Assembly (NCBI GenBank): GCA_900473795.1
Contig: UCMT01000027.1
Coordinates: 62,001 to 126,000 of the forward strand
Origin: Hyphomicrobiales bacterium
GTDB taxonomy: Bacteria > Pseudomonadota > Alphaproteobacteria > Rhizobiales > Rhizobiaceae
Direction of reading: 5' to 3'
DNA: 64,000 nucleotides
In this document: positions 35,079 to 44,936 of the stretch, piece after piece
How the letters are laid out: each line of letters begins with the position of its first letter
How positions within the stretch are numbered: position 1 is the stretch's first letter
Program-made: the position numbers and the translations under genes
Notes under the pieces: model-generated
What the model saw: the letters and a program-made list of their open reading frames with translations, nothing else
Told to the model about the DNA's origin: nothing
The model's database searches: none

Positions 35079-36494
35079 ATGACAGACACATCTTCCTATT
35101 CCCCCATTCATATCATCGGCGGCGGTCTCGCCGGATCGGAGGCCGCCTGGCAGATTGCCGAGGCCGGCATCCCGGTGATTCTTCATGAAATGCGCGGCGT
35201 GCGCGGCACGGACGCTCACAAGACCGATAGCCTCGCCGAATTGGTCTGCTCCAACTCATTCCGCTCGGACGACGCCACCAGCAATGCCGTCGGCGTGCTG
35301 CACGCCGAGATGCGCCTTGCCGGATCGCTGATCATGTCGGCTGCCGACAAAAATCAGGTTCCGGCCGGAGGCGCTCTCGCGGTTGACCGCGACGGCTTCT
35401 CGCATGCGGTAACGCAAGCGATCGAAAATCACCCGCTGATCACCGTGGTCCGCGAAGAAGTGTCCGGCCTGCCGCCGAAGGAATGGGACCTCGCAATCGT
35501 TGCCACCGGCCCGCTGACGGCGCCGTCGCTCGCCAGCGCCATCCAGGCCGAAACCGGCGCCGATGCGCTCGCCTTCTTCGATGCCATCGCCCCGATCATC
35601 CATACCGACAGCATCAACATGGATGTCTGCTGGTTCCAGTCGCGTTACGACAAGGTCGGGCCCGGCGGCACGGGCAAGGACTACATCAACTGCCCGATGA
35701 ACGAAGAGCAGTACAATGCCTTCGTCGAAGCGCTGATCGCCGGGGACAAGACCGGCTTCAAGGAATGGGAAGGCACCCCCTATTTCGATGGTTGTCTGCC
35801 GATCGAGGTGATGGCCGAACGCGGCCGCGAGACGCTCCGGCATGGCCCGATGAAGCCGATGGGCCTTACCAACGCCCATAATCCGACCGTAAAGGCCTAT
35901 GCGGTGGTACAACTGCGCCAGGACAACGCGCTCGGCACGCTCTACAACATGGTCGGATTCCAGACGAAGCTGAAATACGGCGCACAGGCCGAAGTCATCC
36001 GGATGATTCCGGGCCTCGAGAATGCGGAGTTCGCCCGCCTCGGTGGCCTGCATCGCAACACCTATATCAATTCGCCCGTGCTGCTCGATCCGTCGCTGAC
36101 GTTGAAGTCGCGGCCGGGACTGCGATTTGCAGGTCAGATCACCGGCTGCGAGGGCTATGTCGAAAGCGCCAGCATCGGCCTGCTTGCCGGCCGCTTCGCC
36201 GCCGCCGAACGCAAAGGCGAGCCTCTGCCCTTGCCGCCGGCAACGACGGCCTTCGGCTCGCTGCTCAACCACATCACCGGCGGTCACATCATTTCCGATG
36301 ACGAGCCGGGCAAACGCTCGTTCCAGCCGATGAACATCAATTTCGGCCTGTTCCCGCTGCTGGAACCAGGTGCCATCACCAAACCCGAAGGCGTCAAGCG
36401 CTTCCGGGGCAAGGACAAGACAGTGATGAAGAAGCAGCTCGTCGCAGCCCGTGCGCTCGAAGACTGCGCGGCCTGGCTTGGGAACGGTCGCTAA
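35079..36494 (+). CDS. trmFO: tRNA (uracil-54-C5)-methyltransferase, folate/FAD-dependent
   Basis: A 471-residue flavoenzyme that uses methylenetetrahydrofolate to make ribothymidine at position 54 of tRNAs. The FAD motif [12 protein letters not shown] is near residues 9-20. Family segments [58 protein letters not shown] and [10 protein letters not shown] are present, and the full length matches TrmFO (about 435-475). The gene has its own start 77 bp after the DUF1127 terminator. The last 4 bases overlap the convergent small membrane-protein gene. Confidence 0.97.
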   Translation: MTDTSSYSPIHIIGGGLAGSEAAWQIAEAGIPVILHEMRGVRGTDAHKTDSLAELVCSNSFRSDDATSNAVGVLHAEMRLAGSLIMSAADKNQVPAGGALAVDRDGFSHAVTQAIENHPLITVVREEVSGLPPKEWDLAIVATGPLTAPSLASAIQAETGADALAFFDAIAPIIHTDSINMDVCWFQSRYDKVGPGGTGKDYINCPMNEEQYNAFVEALIAGDKTGFKEWEGTPYFDGCLPIEVMAERGRETLRHGPMKPMGLTNAHNPTVKAYAVVQLRQDNALGTLYNMVGFQTKLKYGAQAEVIRMIPGLENAEFARLGGLHRNTYINSPVLLDPSLTLKSRPGLRFAGQITGCEGYVESASIGLLAGRFAAAERKGEPLPLPPATTAFGSLLNHITGGHIISDDEPGKRSFQPMNINFGLFPLLEPGAITKPEGVKRFRGKDKTVMKKQLVAARALEDCAAWLGNGR

Positions 36495-36931
36495 TTTGCC
36501 GAGACGGCCCTGAACTCCGACTGCGGACTGAAACTGCCGAGCAGCCAGAGGGAAACCTCGGCTGCCACGGCCGGGCTGGCGAACTCGTAGGCGCCATCGA
36601 GATAGGCGAGGTCGGCGAAATGCACCACCAGGCCACGGTCGCTTGGCGCGTTGCTGACGTTGACCTTGCCCGGCTCGATCAGATGGCAGACGAAATGGTT
36701 TCCGCGCGAGGCCATGAACCCGGCTTTGCCGTCGTGAAGACGGACGAAATAAGCCTTCTCATCTGCCGTCGCATGAATGGCCCGGATGGCCTCGCCTGGA
36801 AATGCCCGGCCGAAATCGAGAATAGCCGATCCGGTATCCGGCTCCTGCCGGTCCTTGTCGGCGCGCTCCTTCATCCGCATGTAGAAGGTACCTGCGACCA
36901 AAATGCAGAGGATGACGATCGGCCAGACCAT
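36491..36931 (-). CDS. Membrane-anchored protein of unknown function
   Basis: A 146-residue protein that I do not recognise by name. The N-terminus [18 protein letters not shown] is a single membrane helix followed by basic residues. The rest ([19 protein letters not shown], then [20 protein letters not shown] and [17 protein letters not shown]) looks like a compact soluble domain, probably cytoplasmic by the positive-inside rule. AAGGAG lies 9 bp before the ATG at 36931; an upstream in-frame ATG at 37030 is less likely. It is convergent with trmFO, overlapping 4 bp, and follows the NDUFAF6-like gene on the same strand after 126 bp. Confidence 0.72.
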   Translation of the reverse strand: MVWPIVILCILVAGTFYMRMKERADKDRQEPDTGSAILDFGRAFPGEAIRAIHATADEKAYFVRLHDGKAGFMASRGNHFVCHLIEPGKVNVSNAPSDRGLVVHFADLAYLDGAYEFASPAVAAEVSLWLLGSFSPQSEFRAVSAN

Positions 36932-37057
36932 TGTGCCTGCTCCTTTTCGTGCCGGTTGCGACAATAACACGGCCGCGACCCTAGAAGACGAAGCTTGCGC
37001 CAATGTGCCGCCGGATTCGAAAAACAGCATTTACGAATATGAAATGACGCCGGCGGC

Positions 37058-37933
37058 TCACCACCGGCCGCTGCGGGCGGCTTTCCACATCCACCATTGC
37101 CGGCGCCATTGCGATGGCACAATGGACTGCTCGAACAATTTCGAACCGGCCCGCTCGGCGCGGTCAAACACCGGTTCGGCCAGCGCCAGCGTGATGAAGG
37201 CAAACCGGTTGGCCGGCGAAATCCCTTTTGCGTCGGTCCGAGCCTTGGCGAGGTGGTCACGACCGAGGCCGGACAGTGCGCGGATCGCCCGACTGACCGC
37301 GTCCTCATCCGTGCCGGCGAGGAAAGCGTCGCGATCCAGACCTGTGGCAGTCAACAATTCCGCGGGGAAATAAACCTGGCCCCGGCGCCGGTGCAACGGC
37401 AAAAGCAGCAGCAGTCCGGCGATCGTCTGCGCGACACCTGCGTGGCCAGCCGCAGACGCCGATTGCTGGGCATGGGCGGGATCGAGAATCAGGCTCGCAA
37501 GCTGGATCAGCGCCGAGGCCGTCTCGCCCGCATATCCCTCAAGCGACGAGCGGCTTTCCATCGGATCGTCGTAGAGATCGAAGATGCGGGCATCGATCAT
37601 GTTCTGCAGCACGGACACCGGCAGATCATGGGCCCGGATGCAGGCGACCAGCGCTTCCGCCAATGGGTTCCCCTCGCCGCTCGTGCCGCCCGGATCGCTG
37701 AGCACATCGCGCCACCACTGCAACCGGATTTCTCCCGGCAACGGCTCGCGCGCGACGTCACGAACGCGGGCGATCTCCGCGTGGAAGGCATAGAGAGCCG
37801 ACAGCGGGCCGCGCTTGTCCGGCGGCGACAGCAGGCAGGCAAGGTACCGATCGCGGTCGCTCTCGCGCAACGCCGTGAGACTGAAATCGTAGACTGCCGC
37901 GGAGGCCGACATTGAATTTTCGGGAGATATCAT
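37058..37933 (-). CDS. Squalene/phytoene-synthase-fold protein, NDUFAF6-like
   Basis: A 291-residue all-helical protein with the squalene/phytoene synthase fold: DRYLACLLSPPDKRGPLSAL, YAFHAEIARVRD, IRLQWWRDVL and a later helix with SLEGYAGETASALIQLA. The aspartate-rich DXXXD substrate motifs of true synthases are not evident, as in the mitochondrial complex I assembly factor NDUFAF6. I therefore infer an assembly-factor role rather than isoprenoid synthesis. It is immediately followed upstream (3-bp gap) by an NDUFAF3-like gene, and both sit beside secDF-yajC, which supports this reading. Confidence 0.72.
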   Translation of the reverse strand: MISPENSMSASAAVYDFSLTALRESDRDRYLACLLSPPDKRGPLSALYAFHAEIARVRDVAREPLPGEIRLQWWRDVLSDPGGTSGEGNPLAEALVACIRAHDLPVSVLQNMIDARIFDLYDDPMESRSSLEGYAGETASALIQLASLILDPAHAQQSASAAGHAGVAQTIAGLLLLLPLHRRRGQVYFPAELLTATGLDRDAFLAGTDEDAVSRAIRALSGLGRDHLAKARTDAKGISPANRFAFITLALAEPVFDRAERAGSKLFEQSIVPSQWRRQWWMWKAARSGRW

Positions 37934-37936
37934 CGG

Positions 37937-38323
37937 TCAGACGGCAATGAAGGCGGCAGCGACGGCGCGCGATTCCGCAAGCATGATATTGTAGGTGCGC
38001 ACCGCAGCACCCGTGCTCATCGGGTCGGACGAGATTGAAAGCTCCTTGAATCGCGCCTTCAACTCTTTTGGCAGCGGCCGGATGTCCTTGCCTGTTCCGA
38101 CGAGCAGCACCTCGATATCGGCGGCTTCATCGAAAACGCGCTGGAAATTTTCCACCGTCAGCGGATCGCCTTCGACCATGTCCCAGCCATAGATGCCGGA
38201 GGGCAGCATCAGCAGCGAACCGCGATGTGACATGTCGGCGAAGCGGAAGCCACCATTGCCGTAGCTCTCTACCGGCGCCCGACCGGGGAAATGGGCGTTG
38301 CGGATTTCGATAGGTCTGCGCAT
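37937..38323 (-). CDS. Mth938-domain protein, NDUFAF3-like
   Basis: A 128-residue protein of the Mth938 (DUF498) family. It contains AHFPGRAPVESYGNGGFRF, a LMLPSGIYGWD strand, the core DIEVLLVGTGKDIRPLP and the C-terminal STGAAVRTYNIMLAE. The human relative NDUFAF3 is needed to assemble mitochondrial complex I, and alphaproteobacterial homologues are often next to membrane-insertion genes. Here it lies between secDF (2-bp gap) and the NDUFAF6-like gene (3-bp gap). The complex I assembly role is inferred from homology and neighbourhood. Confidence 0.88.
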   Translation of the reverse strand: MRRPIEIRNAHFPGRAPVESYGNGGFRFADMSHRGSLLMLPSGIYGWDMVEGDPLTVENFQRVFDEAADIEVLLVGTGKDIRPLPKELKARFKELSISSDPMSTGAAVRTYNIMLAESRAVAAAFIAV

Positions 38324-38325
38324 GC

Positions 38326-40887
38326 CTACTGCGCTCCCTTGACCGGGTGCATGCCTGCGCCGCCGCTCTTTTCGGCATCACTGCCCGGTGCACCGTGTCT
38401 CAGCCTGAAGAGAATGAGGACGGGACCCGCAACATAGATCGAGGAGAACGTGCCGATCGCAACACCGAAGAGCATCACGAAGGCAAAAGACTGGATCGCC
38501 TCGCCTCCGAAAATCGACAGCGCAGCCAATGCCAGCATGGTGGTCGCGCCGGTCAGAACCGTTCGCGACAAGGTCTGGTTGATCGAGGTATCGATCAGGA
38601 TCGGCAATGGCATGCGCGGATACCGCTTCAGGTTTTCACGAATCCGGTCGTAGACGACCACCGTGTCGTTCAGCGAATAGCCGACGATGGTGAGAAGCGC
38701 TGCGATGCTCGTCAGGTTGAATTCCATGCCGGTGACAACGAAGAGACCGATGGTCAAAAGCACGTCATGCAGAGTGGCGACGATCGCGCCAGCGGCAAAC
38801 TGCCATTCGAACCGGACCCATATGTAGATGAGGATGGCCAGAAGGGAAGCGAGGACGCCGATGGTCGCCGCTTTCGTCAGGTCACCGGAGACCGAGGGGC
38901 CGACGACTTCGACGCGGCGGAATTCATAGGCGTCTTCCAGTTCGCCCCGGATCAAGATCACCGACGTCTGCTCGGCGTTCTCGCCACCTTCGCGGGAGTG
39001 GACACGCACGACCACATCCTGCGGCGAGCCGAACGGTTTGACCGTGATCTCCCCGAGATTAAGTTCATCCAACCGCGCGCGGATATCCTCGATATCCGCA
39101 GTGCCCTCGCGCGCCTTCAGTTCGATCACCGAACCACCGGCAAAGTCGATGCCGAGATTGATGCCCATCGCGCCAAACAGAAGCATGCTGATGACAGACA
39201 GCAAGGCCGTCAGCGAAAAGACGTAGTTTCGGATCGCCATGAACCGGAACGCTGCGCCGTCGAACACGCCGGTACGAATGCCATCCGGCAATTGCTTCGG
39301 CCGGCGCCCGTGCAGCCATACGTCCAGCATAACGCGCGTCAAAGTGAAGGCCGTAAACAGCGTGGTCACGATACCGATCGCCAACGTCACGGCAAAGCCG
39401 CGGACCGAACCTGTTCCGAGGAACAGCAGGATGATGGCGGCGATCAGCGTGGTGATATTAGCGTCGACGATAGCGGCGAATGCGCGCGCGAAACCGAAAT
39501 CGAAGGCTTCCCGAAGCGACTTGCCGTGACGGACCTCTTCGCGAATGCGCTCGTAGATCAGCACATTGGAATCGACCGCCATGCCGATCGTCAACACGAT
39601 CCCGGCAATCCCGGGAAGGGTCAGCGCCAGTCCCGTCGCCGAGAGCACGGCAACGATCATGACGACGTTGAAAGCCACGGCCAGGCTCGCTACCGCGCCG
39701 AAGAAGCCATAGAAGCCCAGCATGAAGAGAATGACGAGAACGGCGCCGATCGCGCCGGCGGCCAGAATGGAATGGATCGAATCCGCGCCACGCCCTGCCC
39801 CGATCGAACGTTCCTCGACGACGGTCAGCGGGCTCGGCAAAGAACCGGCGCGCAGAAGCAGCGCCAGATCATCGGCACCCTCGGGGCTCATTTCCGCCGA
39901 CAACTGTATGGTGCCGTCCGTGATCGCCTTGCGCACCAGCGGCGTCGCGATCACCGCCCCGTCAAGGACCACCGCGATCGTCGTACCAGCCGTGTCCGCC
40001 GTCGCCTTCGCAAACCTGGCCGCACCCTCGGGGCCGAGACGCAGGTTGACGACGGGATTGCCGGACTGCGCGTTGATCGCCGATTTGGCGTCGACAATGT
40101 CCTGATTGGCAATGATGGGCTGCTTGCGGACGAGATAACCGATCGGTGGGTCGTCGGCGGAGTAGAGAATTTCCGAATTGAACGGTGGCTGGCCGTTGAC
40201 GGCGTCCTGAACCGCCATCGACATGTCGATGCTTCGGAACGAAAGAGCGCCCGCCTGGCCCAGGATATATTTGACCTGTTCCGGATCGTAGCGACCGGGA
40301 ATCTGGACAATGATGCGGTCGGCACCTTGTCTGTGGATTTTCGGCTGCTGGGCGCCGAGATCCGCCAGCCGGCGATGCAGGACGGCAATGGCACCATCGG
40401 CTGTGGCCGAGACGCGGCGGTCAATGCCTTCGCCGGAAATGGTGGCGGTTATGGACCCGTCCGGCGAACCGCCAATAGCAACCTCGCGGACCGCGTCCTT
40501 CGTAACGCCACCGATCTTTGCCGGATCCGTCAAAGCCTTCAGGGCCGTTTGCGCGACTTCAAGCTGAGCCGGGTTGCGAAGGCGCAGCTGAATATCCTGG
40601 CCGGTGCCTGAAAGGCCGGAATAGGCAATGCCGGCAGATCGCAACCGCGCGCCGATCGCGTCGATGATCGCCTCGAGGCGTGTCTTCACCACATCCTCGC
40701 GCTCGACCTTCAAGGTGATCTGGGATCCGCCCTGGAGATCGAGACCGAGCATCAGCTGCTTTTTCGGAACCCAGCCCGGCAAGCGCTCCAGCGTCGCCTC
40801 TGCAACCGCGTTCGGCAAAGCCACCACGATGCTGAGCAGCACGACGAGCCAAACGATGATGGTTTTCCAGCGGGAAAAATACGGCAT
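38326..40887 (-). CDS. secDF: Protein translocase SecDF (fused SecD and SecF)
   Basis: An 853-residue RND-type inner-membrane protein that uses the proton gradient to pull secreted proteins through SecYEG. The SecD half has the first membrane helix, the large periplasmic P1 domain (GLDLQGGSQITL near residue 48, GADRIIVQIPG) and the MAVDSNVLIYERIREE motif. The SecF half has GIDFAGGSVIELK and the GYSLNDTVVVYDRIRENL motif. SecD and SecF are separate genes in many bacteria; the fusion is common in alphaproteobacteria. It begins 59 bp after yajC on the same strand, so yajC-secDF-NDUFAF3-like-NDUFAF6-like is probably one operon. Confidence 0.97.
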   Translation of the reverse strand: MPYFSRWKTIIVWLVVLLSIVVALPNAVAEATLERLPGWVPKKQLMLGLDLQGGSQITLKVEREDVVKTRLEAIIDAIGARLRSAGIAYSGLSGTGQDIQLRLRNPAQLEVAQTALKALTDPAKIGGVTKDAVREVAIGGSPDGSITATISGEGIDRRVSATADGAIAVLHRRLADLGAQQPKIHRQGADRIIVQIPGRYDPEQVKYILGQAGALSFRSIDMSMAVQDAVNGQPPFNSEILYSADDPPIGYLVRKQPIIANQDIVDAKSAINAQSGNPVVNLRLGPEGAARFAKATADTAGTTIAVVLDGAVIATPLVRKAITDGTIQLSAEMSPEGADDLALLLRAGSLPSPLTVVEERSIGAGRGADSIHSILAAGAIGAVLVILFMLGFYGFFGAVASLAVAFNVVMIVAVLSATGLALTLPGIAGIVLTIGMAVDSNVLIYERIREEVRHGKSLREAFDFGFARAFAAIVDANITTLIAAIILLFLGTGSVRGFAVTLAIGIVTTLFTAFTLTRVMLDVWLHGRRPKQLPDGIRTGVFDGAAFRFMAIRNYVFSLTALLSVISMLLFGAMGINLGIDFAGGSVIELKAREGTADIEDIRARLDELNLGEITVKPFGSPQDVVVRVHSREGGENAEQTSVILIRGELEDAYEFRRVEVVGPSVSGDLTKAATIGVLASLLAILIYIWVRFEWQFAAGAIVATLHDVLLTIGLFVVTGMEFNLTSIAALLTIVGYSLNDTVVVYDRIRENLKRYPRMPLPILIDTSINQTLSRTVLTGATTMLALAALSIFGGEAIQSFAFVMLFGVAIGTFSSIYVAGPVLILFRLRHGAPGSDAEKSGGAGMHPVKGAQ

Positions 40888-40946
40888 GAGGCTCTCGAAG
40901 ATGTGTCGTTACAAGGTGACCGGTCCGATCCGGCCTCCCTGCAAGC

Positions 40947-41285
40947 TTACTCCTTGACGGGTTCGCCCTTTACACGGACTTCGGATACACCACTGCGTAC
41001 CACACGAATCTTGACGCCGTCAGCAATTTCAACTTCGAGTTCGCTGTCGTCGATGACCTTCGTCACCTTGCCGACGATGCCGCCGCCGGTGACGATCTGG
41101 TCGCCACGGCGAATGTTCTTCAGGAGTTCCTCGCGGCGCTTCATGTTTGCGCGCTGCGGCCGGATGATCAGGAAATACATTACAACGAAGATCAGCAGGA
41201 ACGGCAGGATAGACATCAGGATATCAGCGCCGCCAGCCGTTGCGCCGGGTGCCGTCTGGGCGAATGCCTCGGTAATGAACATCAA
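40947..41285 (-). CDS. yajC: Sec translocase accessory protein YajC
   Basis: A 112-residue single-pass membrane protein. The first 20 residues (FITEAFAQTAPGATAGGADI) precede a helix (MSILPFLLIFVVMYFLIIRP) followed by the family RPQRANMKRREELLKNIRRGD and the beta domain GGGIVGKVTKVIDDSELEVEIADG. It binds SecDF in the inner membrane. It is the first gene of the yajC-secDF operon and is divergent from the DUF815 ATPase gene. The length matches typical YajC (about 105-115). Confidence 0.95.
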   Translation of the reverse strand: MMFITEAFAQTAPGATAGGADILMSILPFLLIFVVMYFLIIRPQRANMKRREELLKNIRRGDQIVTGGGIVGKVTKVIDDSELEVEIADGVKIRVVRSGVSEVRVKGEPVKE

Positions 41286-41526
41286 TCACTCCTTGAATGC
41301 GGTTTTGCGGGCGGGCCGCCCATGGTTCGGATCGCCGAATATAAGAATAGCCGAGGTGAATGCAACCACGGGCTAACCGGCGTCTACCTTCAGCCTCATA
41401 CAGGAAATCGGCCGGAGGAGAAGCGCTTTCTACCGGATTTCACGCCTTTTACCGTTACTACAGCTATGCTACCGGACGCTTGGCCCAACGGCACAACCTG
41501 TTGCCCTATTTCAGGAGGCTTTTTTG

Positions 41527-42399
41527 ATGCAGGATACCAAAATCGACCTTCTGATCACCGAGATGCAAAAGCTCTCGGCGGCCCTAGAGCGGATTGCCGG
41601 TCCGGCCCCAGCCGTCAATGACTGGGACGCGGCGGAATGTTTCGTCTGGGCCCCGCAACGGTTGCATCTCCAGCCCGTCAGCAAGCCGAACCGGGTCGAT
41701 CTGATGCTGATCCGCGGCGTCGATCATGTCCGCGATATTCTGTTCGACAACACGCTGAGATTTGCTGAAGGGTTTCCGGCAAACAACGTATTACTGTGGG
41801 GCGCCCGCGGCATGGGCAAGTCGTCGCTCGTCAAGGCGGTTCATGCGAGCGTGGCGCGGGATGCCGGTATTCGCCTGAAACTGGTCGAGGTGCATCGCGA
41901 AGACATCTCGACGCTGCCGGTCTTGATGGAGATCCTCAAATCAGCGCCCGTGCCGGTCATCGTCTTTTGCGACGACCTGTCCTTCGATCACGACGACACG
42001 TCCTACAAATCGTTGAAAGCGGTGCTGGACGGTGGCGTCGAGGGCCGCCCGTCCAACGTCCTGCTCTACGCCACGTCCAATCGCCGGCATCTGCTTCCAC
42101 GCCATATGATGGAAAACGAGCAGTCGACCGCGATCAATCCGTCGGAAGCGGTCGAGGAGAAGGTTTCCCTCTCCGATCGCTTCGGTCTTTGGCTCGGTTT
42201 TTACAAATGCAGTCAGGAAGACTATCTGGCGATGATCGACAGCTACGCAGGGTATTTCGGGCTGGAAAGCGATCCTGCGAAGCTGCATGCCGAAGCGCTG
42301 GAATGGAGCACCACGCGCGGCGCCCGATCCGGCCGCGTCGCCTGGCAGTTCATCCAGGATCTGGCCGGCCGCTTGAAGAAAAAGATCGACCTGGTTTGA
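41527..42399 (+). CDS. DUF815 AAA-type ATPase
   Basis: A 290-residue ATP-binding protein. The Walker A motif GARGMGKSS is near residues 92-100, the Walker B-like VPVIVFCDDLSFD near 139-151, and the DUF815 hallmarks NVLLYATSNRRHLLPRHM and LSDRFGLWLGFY follow. This family is related to AAA+ ATPases of the RuvB/DnaA kind; its role is unknown. The start ATG at 41527 has GGAGG 11 bp upstream; an overlapping TTG one codon earlier is less likely. It stands alone, divergent from yajC, and ends in a two-way terminator shared with the LysM/M23 gene. Confidence 0.92.
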   Translation: MQDTKIDLLITEMQKLSAALERIAGPAPAVNDWDAAECFVWAPQRLHLQPVSKPNRVDLMLIRGVDHVRDILFDNTLRFAEGFPANNVLLWGARGMGKSSLVKAVHASVARDAGIRLKLVEVHREDISTLPVLMEILKSAPVPVIVFCDDLSFDHDDTSYKSLKAVLDGGVEGRPSNVLLYATSNRRHLLPRHMMENEQSTAINPSEAVEEKVSLSDRFGLWLGFYKCSQEDYLAMIDSYAGYFGLESDPAKLHAEALEWSTTRGARSGRVAWQFIQDLAGRLKKKIDLV

Positions 42400-42402
42400 C
42401 GC

Positions 42403-42435
42403 AAAAGAAAAGCCCCGTAACGGGGCTTTTCTTTT
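42403..42435. terminator. Bidirectional terminator
   Basis: AAAAGCCCC and GGGGCTTTT form a perfect stem around a GTAAC-type loop, with A-rich and T-rich flanks, serving both the DUF815 gene (+) and the LysM/M23 gene (-). Confidence 0.92.
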
Positions 42436-42460
42436 GATGACGAGCTGCCGGCGCGGCTGG

Positions 42461-44005
42461 CTATTCCAGGAAGGTGGCCGGGTTGACCGCGCTGGCGTTC
42501 TTGCGCACCTCGAAGTGCACCTGCGGCTGCGTTGCCGTGCCGCTCATGCCCGAGGCGGCGAGCGTCTGGCCGCGCTGGATCTTCTGACCGCGCTGCACCT
42601 TCAGTTCGGACGCATTGCCATAAACGGTGACAGTGCCGTCGTCGTGGCGCACCAGAACGGCGTTGCCGAGTTCCTTGAGGCTGCTGCCGGAGTAGATGAC
42701 CACGCCGTTTTCCGCCGCCTTGATTGGGGTGCCTTCCGGTACCGAGATGTTGATGCCATCGTTGCGGTTACCTTCGACGTTGGCGCCATATCCGGCGATG
42801 ACTTGTCCACGAACCGGCCAGCGGTACTTGCTGATCCCCGTTCCCTTCGGCGACGCTTCCGAGCCGTCGTCCTTCGAGGCGACTTCGGTGACCGATTCCT
42901 TGGCGACCGGCGGCGTGTACTGCGCGGGCTTTGCCTCTTCGGTCTTGGCAAGCTTGGTCTCCGGCTTGGCATCAACCGTCTTGCCGGGAACCGAGGCGGT
43001 GACGACCTGGTCGGGAGCAGACGTGTTGGCGCCCGGAACCTTCAAGGTCTGGTCGATGCGGATGGCCGCGGTCGTCAAGCCATTCGCCTTGCGCAGTTCA
43101 TCGACGGAGACGCCATTCGCCTTGGCGATCCGGTTCAGGGAATCACCCGCCTTGACGGTATAGGTTCCACCCTTGCCGCCTTCGCCGGCAACCGGCTGCT
43201 TGCCGGCAGCCATGTCGGTACGGTTCGTACCCTTTTCGCGGGACTGCGATTGCCCCGGCAGGATGGCGACGTCGCGATTGTCCGGCTGCAGCGGGATATT
43301 CTTCTGTTTGTCGACATCGAGGCTGGCAGCGGCATCCGAAGCCGCCGCTTTCGCAGCACTTCCGGCAACGCCGAAGGTCGGAATGAGGATGCGCTGGCCG
43401 GGCTCGGCATCGGCGCCAGACTTCAGGCCGTTTGCCTTGAGGATTTCCTTTTCGGGAACACCAAACCGCTTCGACAATGTCGCGACGGTATCGCCTTGCC
43501 GCAGAAGCACCGCCGGAGCATTCGCCGTCGACCAACCGCCCTTCGTCGTGCCGGTGGAGATCGGATCGGCCTTGATCTTCTGCTCGGCCTTCGCCGTTTC
43601 GCGTGCAGCGGGGAAAGGTTGTGTCAGGGAGGTATCGCGCGCCTTCGCAGCCGGATCAGCGAGTGCGACACGCTGGACGTTGATCGGTGTCGACGCTTCC
43701 CGAGCCCGGGAAACCGGCGTCGTTGCGGTATTGACCGGATCCGGGAACGGCTGGCTCATGGCCTGATCGCGACTGTCGCCTGCGGTCGCCGGCACAACCG
43801 CCATGCCGCCGCCCTGGACGTCACTGCGCGGGATCGGGACATTGCTGCTGGCGATCGAATTTGTCGTGAAATTATCGGACCTGGAGAAGAGCCCTCCGAA
43901 GCGGGTTGCATCAGAACTGCAACCTGTTGCGGCGCTTGCCAGCAACACCGCCGCAACAAGACGGACGACGGACTTTCCTGCACTCGACGAAACTCTCATA
44001 CGCAT
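42461..44005 (-). CDS. LysM/M23 peptidase-fold lipoprotein (NlpD-like)
   Basis: A protein of about 514 residues. A signal peptide ends in a lipobox around ASAATGCSS, then a low-complexity linker, two LysM repeats (one with RQGDTVATLSKRFGVPEKEI, one with KAGDSLNRIAKANGVSVDEL) and a C-terminal LytM/M23 domain (GVVIYSGSSLKELGNAV, VHFEVRKN). It resembles NlpD, the activator of cell-separation amidases, and sits in the same chromosomal stretch as surE and pcm, as nlpD does in many bacteria. A full zinc HxxxD/HxH set is not clear, so it may be a regulator rather than an active hydrolase. Starts at 44005 and 44029 are both possible. Confidence 0.85.
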   Translation of the reverse strand: MRMRVSSSAGKSVVRLVAAVLLASAATGCSSDATRFGGLFSRSDNFTTNSIASSNVPIPRSDVQGGGMAVVPATAGDSRDQAMSQPFPDPVNTATTPVSRAREASTPINVQRVALADPAAKARDTSLTQPFPAARETAKAEQKIKADPISTGTTKGGWSTANAPAVLLRQGDTVATLSKRFGVPEKEILKANGLKSGADAEPGQRILIPTFGVAGSAAKAAASDAAASLDVDKQKNIPLQPDNRDVAILPGQSQSREKGTNRTDMAAGKQPVAGEGGKGGTYTVKAGDSLNRIAKANGVSVDELRKANGLTTAAIRIDQTLKVPGANTSAPDQVVTASVPGKTVDAKPETKLAKTEEAKPAQYTPPVAKESVTEVASKDDGSEASPKGTGISKYRWPVRGQVIAGYGANVEGNRNDGINISVPEGTPIKAAENGVVIYSGSSLKELGNAVLVRHDDGTVTVYGNASELKVQRGQKIQRGQTLAASGMSGTATQPQVHFEVRKNASAVNPATFLE

Positions 44006-44279
44006 GACGCTTACCCACTTGGAACACAACTCAGTGTAGGGTGATTAAAGCGCATTAGAGTTACCGCGCGGTTAAAACCGGCGGCCGGGACAATGGTTTT
44101 TGATGAATTGATAACCATGATTGGCGACAGCACCGAAGATGTCGGTGTCGGCGGCCAATCGAACCGGCGGGGCGCGAGAATCGACTGTGGCGTAACCGCT
44201 CATCCCGGCATTTTTCCAATCGTGAGACTGGATTGCGTATTTTTCACGACCATCGACGCGAAATGCTGAGCCTGCAGGT

Positions 44280-44936
44280 TCAGAAGTTTTCCTGATAGAG
44301 CCTCTCGACCTCGGAGAGAACGCCGCGTGTCTGCGAGACATCCTCGTAGCTGATCGTACCGCTGTCCCAGCCGAACATGTCTCCGGTGATCATGCCGCCC
44401 GTATCCTCCGACGTTGAGAACTCGGATTGGGGCTTGTCGGTGTCGAGCAGGACGCTGACGAGTGTTTGAAAGGCTGCGCCACTCTCGCCGCCGCTTTCGT
44501 CGCTATATTCTACCGACCGCGCTCCGGCGAGCGCAGCCTCGCGCGTGCCGAAATAACGCAGGCTGTTCTGATCCTCCGGGCGAAGGTTGTCGTAATATTC
44601 GATGAAGGCACGGTAATAGGCTTTGTAGTCGCCAGTCTCGCTATATTTCCCGAAGGCCTGATATTCGCGGGCGGCGAGCTGCGGCGACAGCTTGTTGCCC
44701 CACTCGTCCTTCGTCAGGGCCGGATATTTTTCCTGCACGCGCTTCGTGCGACCGAGAAACAGCAGTGCCTCTATCGACAAGGAAACACGCGAGGACGGAT
44801 CGTAGCCGCTGGCCGGCGAAACAGCCGCATTGCCCTCTTCGCGGTTGGCAGAAACTACCTGCGCCGCGGCGCGGCCGGCAAGGTTGCTCAGACCATCACC
44901 GGTGCCCGTCGAGGCCAATCTGTTCGCGATCTGCAT
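44280..44936 (-). CDS. Conserved-looking protein of unknown function
   Basis: A 218-residue soluble protein that I do not recognise. There is no signal peptide or membrane helix. It contains SLSIEALLFLGRTKRVQEKY, an aromatic helical middle (EYQAFGKYSETGDYKAYYRA) and an acidic C-terminal third ending EVERLYQENF. Codon use and GC look native. It is a single gene between the methyltransferase region and the LysM/M23 gene, with the same direction as both. Whether it belongs to a named family needs a profile search; no operon partner points to a role. Confidence 0.6.
   Translation of the reverse strand: MQIANRLASTGTGDGLSNLAGRAAAQVVSANREEGNAAVSPASGYDPSSRVSLSIEALLFLGRTKRVQEKYPALTKDEWGNKLSPQLAAREYQAFGKYSETGDYKAYYRAFIEYYDNLRPEDQNSLRYFGTREAALAGARSVEYSDESGGESGAAFQTLVSVLLDTDKPQSEFSTSEDTGGMITGDMFGWDSGTISYEDVSQTRGVLSEVERLYQENF

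Noticed and set aside
44072-44341. 89-codon open frame between the NlpD-like and unknown genes
   Set aside because: It overlaps the end of the unknown protein gene, lacks a ribosome site and has no recognisable features.
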